Below are positions 17,114-25,628 of a DNA stretch of 64,000 nt, piece by piece. The notes beneath the pieces were generated by a model. That model did not search any database and was not told the origin of the DNA. It saw nothing but the letters and a program-made list of their open reading frames with translations. The stretch comes from Rhizobacter sp. Its GTDB lineage: Bacteria > Pseudomonadota > Gammaproteobacteria > Burkholderiales > Burkholderiaceae_C. The translations under genes were made by a program, and so were the position numbers. The DNA is taken from contig JAHBZQ010000001.1 of the NCBI GenBank assembly GCA_019635355.1, positions 5,146,001 to 5,210,000 on the forward strand. Direction: 5' to 3'. Position 1 is the first letter of the stretch; each line of letters opens with the position of its first letter.

Positions 17114-17545
17114 TCATTCTCTTCCGCAGAGTCGATCTGCTACCGACTCTGGATCGTCTGCTATTTCTTCCCACAGATCTGTTAGCTGCACATAGAGCTT
17201 GATTCTTGTGCGTTTGGCGTTGTATGGGTTTGCAGTTAGGTAGCCGTAGAAGTTTCCTTCCTTGTCAACAATGGCGGGAGGCTCCGAGGCGTACTTGTTC
17301 CAAGGCGATTGATTGCTGTACTTCGAACCGTAGTTTCCGTACTTATTCCAGATGCTGTCGCTGCTGTACTTCGAGCCCTGCTGACCGTACTTGTTGCAGA
17401 CTGATCCTGAGTCGTACTGGCCACAATTGAGACACCCTAGGAAGGTCTTGTGTCCTTCTCCGCCAAAGAGAAGCAGAGCCACGTTGTTTTGCGCTTGGGC
17501 TGAGCTTAGGCCGTAGAAGAACAATGCTACTAGGAGGCTTCTCAT
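17114..17545 (-). CDS. Exported protein with NKYG/SKYS repeats
   Basis: 143 aa. Signal peptide (SLLVALFFYGLSSAQAQ), then a C-x-x-C pair, then three tandem copies of an about 20-residue unit of the form S-x-x-x-N-K-Y-G-x-x-G-S-K-Y-S (about residues 48-95), then an acidic C-terminal domain. Known proteins with this kind of repeat are exported; the function is not known. Confidence 0.75.
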   Translation of the reverse strand: MRSLLVALFFYGLSSAQAQNNVALLLFGGEGHKTFLGCLNCGQYDSGSVCNKYGQQGSKYSSDSIWNKYGNYGSKYSNQSPWNKYASEPPAIVDKEGNFYGYLTANPYNAKRTRIKLYVQLTDLWEEIADDPESVADRLCGRE

Positions 17546-17551
17546 GATGAC

Positions 17552-17620
17552 GCCTAACGTTTGACATGAGAGGCCCGACCCGGCTTGCCGGGGCGGGTCC
17601 TCTCGATGGAAGGGTTAGGC
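17552..17620 (-). repeat. attC 32
   Basis: 69 bp, CCCG arm. Confidence 0.95.
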
Positions 17621-17639
17621 AGCACCGCGCACCTCGGCC

Positions 17640-18161
17640 TTACTTGGCGCACTGCGCCAACAACTCCCGAATACGGGCCTGATATACCTGCCGTGAGGTA
17701 GCTGATTCCATGATCTTCTGCTTGATGAGTGCGTCGCCCACCTTGGTTGCTGCAAACGACTCCAGTTGCTTGTACTCGGCGTCGCTGAAGTTTGGCAACG
17801 GACTTGGAAGGGGCTCACCGAGTTGCTGGTATGCCTGCAGCTTGCCGTGTTGGGTGTACTTCTTCCCAACTTCGCTGGCAAAGAAACTCTCGGCCTGACG
17901 CAACTCAGACGCCGCGAAGTGCTGAGACAGCAGGCCATCTACTACATCGGAGAACGAGTTTGATGGAAGCGCGGCCACGCACTGACCTCGATTTGATGGG
18001 ACCTTTCCCGCTCTCACGCCTTGAGCTACGGAGAGTTTTACGCCGACGAGAACCGACTCAGAGAACGCCAACGTCATGGCCGGTGATAAAGATTCACTGG
18101 CGGCCGAAGTGGCAACTGTAGAAATGATGAAGGCGATCGCGAAATGAATGCGCATGTGCAT
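17640..18161 (-). CDS. DUF2059-like exported protein, copy 1
   Basis: 173 aa with a signal peptide (IHFAIAFIISTVATSAAS). The helical C-terminus (AEYKQLESFAATKVGDALIKQK) resembles the DUF2059 domain. Nearly the same gene occurs at 27353-27874; the copies differ by a few residues, so they are a recent duplication. Both have the same internal spacing to the attC. Confidence 0.75.
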   Translation of the reverse strand: MHMRIHFAIAFIISTVATSAASESLSPAMTLAFSESVLVGVKLSVAQGVRAGKVPSNRGQCVAALPSNSFSDVVDGLLSQHFAASELRQAESFFASEVGKKYTQHGKLQAYQQLGEPLPSPLPNFSDAEYKQLESFAATKVGDALIKQKIMESATSRQVYQARIRELLAQCAK

Positions 18162-18169
18162 GTTGTGCT

Positions 18170-18238
18170 GCCTAACGTTTGACATGAGAGGCCCGACCCG
18201 GCTTGCCGGGGCGGGTCCTCTCGATGGAAGGGTTAGGC
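18170..18238 (-). repeat. attC 33
   Basis: 69 bp, CCCG arm. Confidence 0.95.
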
Positions 18239-18245
18239 ATCGCTA

Positions 18246-18638
18246 TTACGCGGAGACTGGAGTGCATATTTCGATAAGCACTCCGTCGGGTGCCCTCACA
18301 TAAGAAACCGTTTGACCCCATGGCTTCTGCGAAGGAGGGGATAGCTCCTTTGCGCCGAACTGAATGGCCTTCTTGTGAGCGGAAGCTACATCAGCAGTGA
18401 CGATTGCCAATTCCATTCCCAGCGGCTTCGCCGAAGTGCTCGCATGCACGTGACCGCCTGGGAAATTTGCGTCTCCGAGTTCGTGCGCTGCAAAGGACAG
18501 TGTCGTGCTTCCTGTATTGAGCTCTCCGTAGGTGCCCGACTCGTGCAGGAACTGCTGCTCAAACCCGAACGCCTGGGTGAAGAACTTGAGTGACTCCGAG
18601 ACGTTTGGGACGTAGACGATGACGTAGCCGAGTTTCAT
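18246..18638 (-). CDS. VOC family (glyoxalase-like) protein, copy 1
   Basis: 130 aa, one VOC module pair (VIVYVPNVSESLKFFTQAFG near the start; VSYVRAPDGVLIEICTPV at the end). VOC proteins bind metals in cupped beta-sheets and act in lyase, dioxygenase or drug-binding roles; the substrate here is unknown. Two more copies lie at 21095-21487 and 39246-39638. Confidence 0.85.
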   Translation of the reverse strand: MKLGYVIVYVPNVSESLKFFTQAFGFEQQFLHESGTYGELNTGSTTLSFAAHELGDANFPGGHVHASTSAKPLGMELAIVTADVASAHKKAIQFGAKELSPPSQKPWGQTVSYVRAPDGVLIEICTPVSA

Positions 18639-18678
18639 TTCTCTCTCACTCAGTGTGACGATGGATGCGCTCTGCGAT

Positions 18679-18747
18679 GCCTAACGTTTGACATGAGCTG
18701 CGTGACCCGGCTTGCCGGGGCACGTCAGCTCGATGGAAGGGTTAGGC
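18679..18747 (-). repeat. attC 34
   Basis: 69 bp, stem variant GAGCTG/CAGCTC, CGTG distal arm. Confidence 0.95.
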
Positions 18748-19290
18748 ATCGCGCTGGCGACACCACTCAGAGTATGAAAGATGGCTCTTGCTCCAACGGT
18801 GCTCGTTGTGCAGCTTCATTTGCGCTTCAAAGCCAATTTCTTCCTGCTGTTTAGACCAGAAGACGCTTTCAAGCTGCTCTCGGGATTGAACGTACTGAAC
18901 GCTTCGGTGGCCATTCAGCCGCCAGTTCTCTTTCGTCAGCGCCACGCGATCAAGCACTCTTCGATCTGGGCACGCACCTAGCTGTAAGAAGACTTGCCTA
19001 AGTAGCGTCGCGGTGAAAGAAGCTAGCAAGTCGTCTATGTCTTTGGACTCAGATATCGCGCTCTCGCCTCGGGCGAGGTTGGTTTCGACTTCGCATGCCC
19101 AAGCTTCATCTCTAATCTTGACGTTCTCCTGAACGCCAATACGGATAGCTTTGATTGCTTTGAGGGTGTGCTTTCGCCAGGAAACAAGCGAGGTTGTTTC
19201 CTTCAGTTCGTACCAAGCCGTCCGACCGAGCAACTGCTCCAGCGCAGTCTTCAATGCGTACCGATGCTCAAGATTGTGTTCGAGTGGCAT
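18742..19290 (-). CDS. Hypothetical helical protein
   Basis: 182 aa, cytoplasmic, helical throughout, ending in a basic stretch (EHRWSKSHLSYSEWCRQRD). No motif recognised. Fills its cassette from border to border. Confidence 0.7.
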   Translation of the reverse strand: MPLEHNLEHRYALKTALEQLLGRTAWYELKETTSLVSWRKHTLKAIKAIRIGVQENVKIRDEAWACEVETNLARGESAISESKDIDDLLASFTATLLRQVFLQLGACPDRRVLDRVALTKENWRLNGHRSVQYVQSREQLESVFWSKQQEEIGFEAQMKLHNEHRWSKSHLSYSEWCRQRDA

Positions 19291-19297
19291 TGGCGAT

Positions 19298-19366
19298 GCC
19301 TAACGTTTGACATGAGAGGCATGACCCGGCTTGCCGGGGCATGTCCTCTCGATGGAAGGGTTAGGC
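19298..19366 (-). repeat. attC 35
   Basis: 69 bp, CATG arm. Confidence 0.95.
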
Positions 19367-19852
19367 CGCAGGTCGCTTCGACTTCGTGAGCGCACGCTTG
19401 ATAAGCATGACCCTTGGTGCGATGGCTTCAGAGGTTCGGTTCCCAGAAAATGAAATCTCATCCGTGGGCAGCTTGGTGCCGCGTTTGTTAAAGAGAACGT
19501 GACCTTCTGTCTGCGCGTGCAGGATTAGCGCCTTTTCAAGGATCTTCACTTGCACTTTGGCACGCTCGGATGAGCGAGTCTTTACCGTGCAGTACATAAA
19601 GAAGCGCTCACCCTTAGGCGAGTTCTCTATCTCTTTCATAAGAGCAAGCGAGTTCAGATGACTCTTGACCCTGCCCTTGACGGAGAGGGTCTCTCCGATA
19701 TAAATCGGGACCACGCAATCCCCATACTTTCTGCCGAATACATACACGCCTGGCACAGCTGGAAGTTCGTCTATGTCGATTTCTTAGATGAGCTTAGGTG
19801 ACTTGCTTCTCTTGAGGTGTATTGGCTTCGACCACGCGGCTTCAATCTGCAT
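19361..19852 (-). pseudogene. GIY-YIG-type nuclease, early stop codon
   Basis: A strong ribosome site (GGAGGAG, 19858-19864) precedes ATG at 19852 (MQIEAAWSKP). The frame meets a TAA at 19784-19786 after 22 codons, then runs open as EIDIDELPAVPGVYVFGRK to 19361. The GVYVF and IYIGET strands with a following R and H suit the GIY-YIG fold. Translation could restart at a GTG at 19756 (131 aa), but the first stretch would be lost. Likely inactivated. Confidence 0.68.
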
Positions 19853-19900
19853 TTTCTCCTCCGGTTGTTGTAATCGAGGCAGGCATTCTCCCCTCCTGCG

Positions 19901-19969
19901 GCCTAACGTTTGACATGAGAGGCGGCGCCCGGCTTGCCGGGTGACGTCCTCTCGATGGAAGGGTTAGGC
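19901..19969 (-). repeat. attC 36
   Basis: 69 bp, GGCG/GTGAC arm. Confidence 0.95.
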
Positions 19970-19976
19970 CGCACCG

Positions 19977-20477
19977 CTACTTGCATAGGATTGCCCAGCG
20001 CTCGTGATCGCGCCAGCGGCCACCGATTTTCAGATAGCGAGGAGAGTAGCCCTCCTGCTGAAAGCCAAGGGATTGAACCAAAGCGATAGATGCCTCGTTG
20101 CCTACTTGGATGTTTGCTTCCAGTCTGTGCAACTTCAGCTCTTTCCACGCCTTCGTTGCAATGATGGTTTGTAGAGCCCACTTCATGTAGCCGAGGCGCT
20201 CGAAGCCTTTGAACATGTAGTACCCGAGGTAGGCGCTTTGAAACTGGCCGCGGACGATGTTCGTGATTTCAATGTAACCGGCGATCTTGCCGGTTTCGTA
20301 GTCTCGAATCAGGTAACCATAGTCGTTTGGGCCTTGCCTGCGGTTGGCCAGTTCTTCTGCTTCCTGCTTCGTTGTGGGCGGATGAACCCAAGAACGATGA
20401 AGTGACTTGCTTCTGTTCGCGGCGGTGGCGAACTCTTTTGCATGGATGTCGTGGAAGTATGAGAGCGCTGGTGCCAT
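19977..20477 (-). CDS. GNAT family acetyltransferase (RimJ/RimL type)
   Basis: 166 aa from ATG (MAPALSYF) at 20477. The end of the fold (LHRLEANIQVGNEASIALVQ, SLGFQQEGYSPRYLKI) is typical of RimJ/RimL-type N-acetyltransferases. Target not known. The attC ATG upstream is in frame (MSNVRPH). Confidence 0.85.
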   Translation of the reverse strand: MAPALSYFHDIHAKEFATAANRSKSLHRSWVHPPTTKQEAEELANRRQGPNDYGYLIRDYETGKIAGYIEITNIVRGQFQSAYLGYYMFKGFERLGYMKWALQTIIATKAWKELKLHRLEANIQVGNEASIALVQSLGFQQEGYSPRYLKIGGRWRDHERWAILCK

Positions 20478-20482
20478 GTGCG

Positions 20483-20551
20483 GCCTAACGTTTGACATGA
20501 GAGGCCCGGCCCGGCTTGCCGGGGCGGGTCCTCTCGATGGAAGGGTTAGGC
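20483..20551 (-). repeat. attC 37
   Basis: 69 bp, CCCG arm. Confidence 0.95.
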
Positions 20552-20618
20552 GGCTGCGCGATGGCGCCGGCAGCTGACTGAGCAGGCGTGCTTGAGGAAC
20601 TGTTCATGCTCTTCTTTT

Positions 20619-21014
20619 TCATCGGGACGACGCGTAGAGCAGTATGAATGCTACATAGCCAGCAAGGAGTATCGGCAGCCAGTAGAGAGCCGGAAGCCAC
20701 CAATGGAGGAGCTTTCCGGCGTTCGGCTTTTCGGGTGGGAAGTACACCTGAACATCGCGCCCTGCACGATGGCACCACCGGAAGTTTGATATTCCGTCCG
20801 CTTCGATTACATAGCGAACGCCGTCTACCGAGTATTCAACGACTGACGTGAAGTAGGTGTCATCGAAGGAGTCAGCATGCTCTCTTGGCGCCAGAGTTTT
20901 TCCGTTTGCTCGCCTCGTATTGCGCATGAGCTTCCTGTGGTTCGATATGAGAGCGACGCCCGCACCAACGGGAAGAAGCAAGAAAAGTAGCGATGCGACG
21001 AGGACGAGGCTCAC
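20619..21014 (-). CDS. DUF3592-like membrane protein
   Basis: 131 aa, membrane helices at each end (residues 2-24 and 104-128) around an extracytoplasmic strand domain (TSVVEYSVDGVRYVIEA, VQVYFPPEKP), the DUF3592 layout. Function unknown. Confidence 0.8.
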   Translation of the reverse strand: MSLVLVASLLFLLLPVGAGVALISNHRKLMRNTRRANGKTLAPREHADSFDDTYFTSVVEYSVDGVRYVIEADGISNFRWCHRAGRDVQVYFPPEKPNAGKLLHWWLPALYWLPILLAGYVAFILLYASSR

Positions 21015-21018
21015 AGAC

Positions 21019-21087
21019 GCCTAACGTTTGACATGAGAGGCTCGACCCGGCTTGCCGGGGCGAGTCCTCTCGATGGAAGGGTTAGGC
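21019..21087 (-). repeat. attC 38
   Basis: 69 bp, CTCG arm. Confidence 0.95.
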
Positions 21088-21094
21088 ATCGCTT

Positions 21095-21487
21095 TCACGC
21101 TGAAACCGGAGTGCAAATTTCGATAAGCACCCCGTCGGGTGCCCTGACATAAGACACCGTCTGACCCCAGGGCTTCTGCGAAGGAGGAGAGAGCTCCTTC
21201 GCGCCGAGCTGAATGGCCTTCCTGTGAGCAGAGGCGACATCGGCTGTGACGATGGCTACTTCCATTCCGAGTGGCTTCTCCGAGGCGCTCGCATGCACAT
21301 GACCCCCTGGGAAACTGGTGTCTCCGAGTTCGTGTGCAGCAAAGGACAGCGTTGTGCCTCCGGTATCGAGCTCTCCGTAGGTGCCAGATTCGTGCAGAAA
21401 CCGCTGCTCAAACCCGAACGCTTCGGAGAAGAACTTGAGGGACTCCGAGACGTTTGGAACGTAGACGATGACGTAGCCAAGTTTCAT
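21095..21487 (-). CDS. VOC family (glyoxalase-like) protein, copy 2
   Basis: 130 aa from ATG (MKLGYVIV) at 21487, same length as copies 1 and 3. About a dozen residues differ from copy 1, mainly in the middle. The frame is also open through the upstream attC. Confidence 0.85.
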   Translation of the reverse strand: MKLGYVIVYVPNVSESLKFFSEAFGFEQRFLHESGTYGELDTGGTTLSFAAHELGDTSFPGGHVHASASEKPLGMEVAIVTADVASAHRKAIQLGAKELSPPSQKPWGQTVSYVRAPDGVLIEICTPVSA

Positions 21488-21525
21488 TTCGTACTTTCCG
21501 GTTGAGGCTGTACGCGCTCTGCGAT

Positions 21526-21594
21526 GCCTAACGTTTGACATGAGAGGCGGCGCCCGGCTTGCCGGGCGACGTCCTCTCGATGGAAGGGTTAGGC
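21526..21594 (-). repeat. attC 39
   Basis: 69 bp, GGCG arm. Confidence 0.95.
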
Positions 21595-22350
21595 GTCGAC
21601 TGCGATTCGGCCATAGTCGTCGATGCACGCTGCATGCCTCGCAAAGACAATTCCGTATGAGGTACTCGCCTCATAGATGAATCCCACGAGTTCGAAGTAC
21701 TCCACAGGCTCAGTCCGGTAGCGAAATAGCGGTCCACCGCTCATGCCTCCCAGCTCAGATGCGGGGGCAAGCCCACCAGAACCATCGGGCCAATAAGAGT
21801 CTTCGAGATTCAGCTGGATTGCTGAGTGATCAGAAGACGCCTGTGCGATTGGAGCTAGAAACGACACGAATGGTGTTCCAAGTCGGCCAGTCTCCTCGAT
21901 GCGTAGAAGGCCGGGATATCCACCGAGTATGACGATGTCTGATTCTGCAACGGCGGTTGGTGGCCATTTGGGCGCTCCATGAGGAGAGGCTCGAGAGGCA
22001 GCCAAAAGAACCGGGGGCAGGTCAAAAGTTGCAAGGTCCAAGCTACTGCTGTAGTCGACCAGATAGTCTTCGAGTTCGACTCGAACGCTTCCAACCTGGC
22101 ACTCAAGATCCGCGAACTCTTTCCTTTGCGCGCGGTACTTCTCGAACACGTGGCCAGCAGTAACGCAGAGCGTCCTCTTGCCGGTATGAACAAAAGTAGC
22201 AGTTCCGCTGTGGAGTACAGCACTGCCGATCGGCGACGAGGAGCGTGACCACCAGATGGCAGCCGTGGAATTCTGTGCTATCGCCCGAATGTGCGGAAAG
22301 TATCCTGACGCTTCCGCGCGATCGGCCCAAGCCTTCCTCTCAGCTTCCAT
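21589..22350 (-). CDS. Trypsin-like serine peptidase
   Basis: 253 aa. The triad is visible: His in LCVTAGHV (about residue 67), Asp in SSLDLATF (about 104), Ser in GGMSGGPLF (about 203). There is no signal peptide, so it may act in the cytoplasm, as in several defence-linked trypsin-like proteins; that link is inference. Confidence 0.8.
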   Translation of the reverse strand: MEAERKAWADRAEASGYFPHIRAIAQNSTAAIWWSRSSSPIGSAVLHSGTATFVHTGKRTLCVTAGHVFEKYRAQRKEFADLECQVGSVRVELEDYLVDYSSSLDLATFDLPPVLLAASRASPHGAPKWPPTAVAESDIVILGGYPGLLRIEETGRLGTPFVSFLAPIAQASSDHSAIQLNLEDSYWPDGSGGLAPASELGGMSGGPLFRYRTEPVEYFELVGFIYEASTSYGIVFARHAACIDDYGRIAVDA

Positions 22351-22365
22351 AGATGTTTGGTCGAC

Positions 22366-22434
22366 GCCTAACGTTTGACATGAGAGGCTCGACCCGGCTT
22401 GCCGGGGCGAGTCCTCTCGATGGAAGGGTTAGGC
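22366..22434 (-). repeat. attC 40
   Basis: 69 bp, CTCG arm. Confidence 0.95.
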
Positions 22435-22435
22435 G

Positions 22436-22873
22436 TCACCGGCATTCGACGCCTTGGCCAAGATTTTTGACCAGAAGGCTGAGCTCGGGAAGCTGGTTGA
22501 AGCCGCTCGCATACTGGAAGTAGCGCTTACCGCTAACCGGCGCTTGCTCCATTGCTGAGCAAGGAAAGACCTGTACGACCGCAAGAGGTTGCGCGGATTT
22601 GAGGAAGCTGACTTCGGTGCTGCACGCATACTTTGCCGCTGCTATTCCAGTCGGCTTTCTGACTTGTGCCATCTCAGCCGCGAGCTTCTTCACTTGCGTG
22701 AGATCTTGAACCTCAATTGTCTTTTCAGGTGCTCTCTTGCAACGAGCGACCACGATCCTGATGGCGGTCGAATCTTGGATGGACGGTGGAGGAGGAGACG
22801 GTTCGCCAGCGAATGCTTGAGCGACTGCCAATGAGCAAGTCAGTCCAGCTGAGAGACGGTGAACGCGCTTCAT
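22436..22873 (-). CDS. Exported hypothetical protein
   Basis: 145 aa with a signal peptide (LTCSLAVAQAFAGE). The mature protein carries a proline-rich start (PSPPPPS) and four cysteines. Likely periplasmic; unknown. Confidence 0.7.
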   Translation of the reverse strand: MKRVHRLSAGLTCSLAVAQAFAGEPSPPPPSIQDSTAIRIVVARCKRAPEKTIEVQDLTQVKKLAAEMAQVRKPTGIAAAKYACSTEVSFLKSAQPLAVVQVFPCSAMEQAPVSGKRYFQYASGFNQLPELSLLVKNLGQGVECR

Positions 22874-22876
22874 GAC

Positions 22877-22945
22877 GCCTAACGTTTGACATGAGAGGCG
22901 GCGCCCGGCTTGCCGGGCGACGTCCTCTCGATGGAAGGGTTAGGC
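22877..22945 (-). repeat. attC 41
   Basis: 69 bp, GGCG arm. Confidence 0.95.
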
Positions 22946-22970
22946 CGCTGCGTGCCTCGACACCGCATTC

Positions 22971-23387
22971 TCATTGCTCTTCCGCTAAGAGATCGTGAAT
23001 CTCTTGCCCATAGAAGTGGAACAGTGCTGTATCGATTAGCTCTCTAAAGCCACAGCCCCATTTGTCTCCGAGTGAGGTCATGTTTTCGTACAGCTCAACA
23101 GGTGCATACCAAGTGAACCGTTTTCCGCGAAGTGAGGGATCTCCCAAGCGCGTAAGTTCCTCGGGCATGAATCGTGTGTCAGGCTGATAGCTGAAGCGAC
23201 AGGCTTGAGTAATGACATCCTTCTGCGAGAGAGACTTCTTCTTCGCAAGAGATGCAAGCATTGACGCGAGCTCTGGACTCATTGGCCATTGCACCCGCTT
23301 GTAGCCATTTGATTCAAGGTAGGCGTAGACCTTGCGGCTGCCATACGTCTTAGGGCCTCCGTAGATAGAGATGACGGTTGCTGACAT
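22971..23387 (-). CDS. Hypothetical protein
   Basis: 138 aa. Start placed at ATG 23387 (MSATVISI) because GGAG lies 6 nt upstream; an earlier ATG at 23423 would add 12 residues. Begins TVISIYGGPKTYGSRKVYAY, followed by helices (SPELASMLASLAKKKSLSQK, like a ribbon-helix-helix or HTH arrangement). Not assigned. Confidence 0.7.
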   Translation of the reverse strand: MSATVISIYGGPKTYGSRKVYAYLESNGYKRVQWPMSPELASMLASLAKKKSLSQKDVITQACRFSYQPDTRFMPEELTRLGDPSLRGKRFTWYAPVELYENMTSLGDKWGCGFRELIDTALFHFYGQEIHDLLAEEQ

Positions 23388-23488
23388 TTCATTCTCCGAA
23401 TCTGGAAGCTTGAATTGCAGCATCTGTCAGATTGCCTTGCAAGTTAACGCGGGAAAGTTAACGTGGCTCGGTGCTCGTGAACTCAGCG

Positions 23489-23557
23489 GCCTAACGTTTG
23501 ACATGAGAGGCTCGCCCCGGCTTGCCGGGGCGAGTCCTCTCGATGGAAGGGTTAGGC
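23489..23557 (-). repeat. attC 42
   Basis: 69 bp, CTCG arm. Confidence 0.95.
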
Positions 23558-24001
23558 ATCTGTGTGTGGCCTCGCATACCCAAGACCGATGCTCTCAATA
23601 AGATCTTGGTTTGACTCGAGATCGTTGTTGTATGTCGCTATTCCCAATGACGGAAAGTCATAGCCGTAGCAGTCTTCCTGATACTGGCTCGCCTTGGAGG
23701 AAAGTAGCGCGACAACTTCCGCGACCGAGAGTTGAAAGAGATCCTTCCCATAAAGAAGGAACTTGGCAACTGACTCGCTCGGCTTTGATATTTCTATGTG
23801 GTTGACCTTGCTTTCCGCGTCGTAGTGAATGATGAGGCCAACTGGACCACATTGATCCGATCGAACTGCGGAATCTTCTGTCTTAAAGAAGCTTTGGTAG
23901 ACATACGTGAATGCACGGCTTACCTCATCCTTTGACATGCCTAGACGAATTGGCCCAACGCCGGACAAGGGCTCAATAGTGAGAGTGTGAAGAGGGTGCA
24001 T
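23552..24001 (-). CDS. Hypothetical protein
   Basis: 149 aa from ATG (MHPLHTLT) at 24001. Contains GVGPIRLGMSKDEVSRAF, a pattern seen at the start of small domains with a G-x-I-x-L-G-M-S motif, and a C-terminal DFPSLGIATYNNDLE strand pair. Soluble. Role unknown. Confidence 0.72.
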   Translation of the reverse strand: MHPLHTLTIEPLSGVGPIRLGMSKDEVSRAFTYVYQSFFKTEDSAVRSDQCGPVGLIIHYDAESKVNHIEISKPSESVAKFLLYGKDLFQLSVAEVVALLSSKASQYQEDCYGYDFPSLGIATYNNDLESNQDLIESIGLGYARPHTDA

Positions 24002-24015
24002 GCGGAATTTCAGAT

Positions 24016-24084
24016 GCCTAACGTTTGACATGAGAGGCTCGACCCGGCATGCCGGGGCGAGTCCTCTCGATGGAAGGGTTAGGC
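24016..24084 (-). repeat. attC 43
   Basis: 69 bp, CTCG arm with GCATGC apex. Confidence 0.95.
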
Positions 24085-24411
24085 GGCGGTTTTCACTACC
24101 GTGGCGGTGCCGTTTGCCTTGACGGACGATATGCCGTCTTCTCTGCTCGCAGCCGCTTTGTACATTTGGCTGGTGCCGATGATCTGGTGGTTTGCGGCTT
24201 TCAGATTGAAATAGAACCGACCGTCCTTCGAGTCCTTGCGCTCGTATCGCTCATCGCTGCTGCAGTTCTTTTGCACTGATGCAATGCCATTCTCAGCGCT
24301 GGATTTGCTCTCGTAGATCTCGCTCGAAAGAATGACCTCTCCGTTCCCGGCCTTCAGCACGAAGGACGTTTGCCCTTTGTCGTTTGTTTTCAGTTCATAC
24401 CAGCCAGCCAT
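24079..24411 (-). CDS. YegP-like DUF1508 protein
   Basis: 110 aa made of two tandem DUF1508 units (YELKTNDKGQTSFVLKAGNG...SAENGIASVQ; FYFNLKAANHQIIGTSQMY...SREDGISSVK), the arrangement of E. coli YegP. Function poorly known. Confidence 0.88.
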   Translation of the reverse strand: MAGWYELKTNDKGQTSFVLKAGNGEVILSSEIYESKSSAENGIASVQKNCSSDERYERKDSKDGRFYFNLKAANHQIIGTSQMYKAAASREDGISSVKANGTATVVKTAA

Positions 24412-24520
24412 AGAGCCTCCAGTTACTGTTGATGCCCGGGAGTGGGCTGCTCATACTACCTTTCAAGAGAAGGACGGCCAGCAGTCGCGTGTTAGTGGTG
24501 CATAGAGCGGAATTGCCGCC

Positions 24521-24589
24521 GCCTAACGTTTGACATGAGAGGCCCGACCCGGCTTGCCGGGGCGGGTCCTCTCGATGGAAGGGTTAGCC
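24521..24589 (-). repeat. attC 44
   Basis: 69 bp, CCCG arm; GTTAGCC R'' side. Confidence 0.95.
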
Positions 24590-25042
24590 GGCTGTTGGCA
24601 CAGCTCGACCAGCGCCAACCGAATACCCTGGGGCAGCGGACGCGAACGGAGAGGAACTGCTGACTCTTGAATTTGCATCTGCATCTTGGGTTAGGCCGTC
24701 TTTGTCTTTGGCTCGAATGCGCTCAGGCGACGCGACGCAGAAGACCTCGCTGAACAGGCACTTCATTCTTGGCTCTGCGCACATGGCTGGCAAGCCCGCG
24801 AGTGCACTCTCTGAAACCTTCGAGGCGCCTCGATTCTTGGCCACCGGGTTCTTCCGAAGTAGCACGGCCTGGACCCAATCGGTGGCAAGCGCGAAGGCCG
24901 TGGGACCGGCACTGACTGGCCTCTTCGTGAAAGGAGCAGGGCCTTGAACTCTCTCGCAAGCGCTCCGGCCTTGCGCCCTGCACTGGACTGCTTCTGCTGC
25001 GAATGGGAGATGGCACTGAAGCAACGCATTCGATTGCGAGCC
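24590..25042 (-). other. Gene-less cassette, gamma family copy 2
   Basis: About 90% identical by eye to copy 1 over most of its length. The same substitutions used for the 7/7/7 codon-position count come from this copy (24705-24947). Confidence 0.5.
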
Positions 25043-25111
25043 GGCTAACGTTTGACATGAGAGGCCCGACCCGGCTTGCCGGGGCGGGTCCTCTCGATGG
25101 AAGGGTTAGGC
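25043..25111 (-). repeat. attC 45
   Basis: 69 bp, CCCG arm; left core GGCTAAC. Confidence 0.95.
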
Positions 25112-25555
25112 GCCATTCTGCCTAGCTCTGAGGCTGGGCCGGCCGAGCCAGAACCTCATGGTTTCGAGCGAGCGACGCTCCTGTGCCGATAGATCGCTAC
25201 CAGCCAGAGCCTCCAGCTCTTTGAGAACTTGATCTGCACCAACGCGCGAACCGAGGTACTGCGGGAACTGCTCGACGCTTAGCTCGTAGCGGGATAGAGC
25301 CGCGCTGAGAACTGCCCTTAGATCGAGTACTGCTTCGGGTTGAAGCGCGACAAGTAGACGACCTGCAAGCTCTTGAGCGGCTGACCCTTCGGGTGGCGCA
25401 TTGCCTTCCGTGAAGACCTGTAGCAAACCCTGGGCAAGCTCTTGCTGAGGCACCTTCTGGAACCGAGAAGCCAATTGGCTGAATTGCTGCGGATTGCGGT
25501 CTCCAAACCGCGCAGCACTTTCAACGACTAGAGATGTGACCTCTGCGGCTTTCAT
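25106..25555 (-). CDS. Hypothetical helical protein
   Basis: 149 aa from ATG (MKAAEVTS) at 25555, three bases inside the cassette. Glutamine- and alanine-rich helices; no motif recognised. Cytoplasmic. Confidence 0.7.
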   Translation of the reverse strand: MKAAEVTSLVVESAARFGDRNPQQFSQLASRFQKVPQQELAQGLLQVFTEGNAPPEGSAAQELAGRLLVALQPEAVLDLRAVLSAALSRYELSVEQFPQYLGSRVGADQVLKELEALAGSDLSAQERRSLETMRFWLGRPSLRARQNGA

Positions 25556-25558
25556 GGC

Positions 25559-25627
25559 GCCTAACGTTTGACATGAGAGGCCAGGCCCGGCTTGCCGGGA
25601 CTGGTCCTCTCGATGGAAGGGTTGGGC
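25559..25627 (-). repeat. attC 46
   Basis: 69 bp, CCAG/CTGG arm; GTTGGGC R'' side. Confidence 0.95.
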
Positions 25628-25628
25628 G

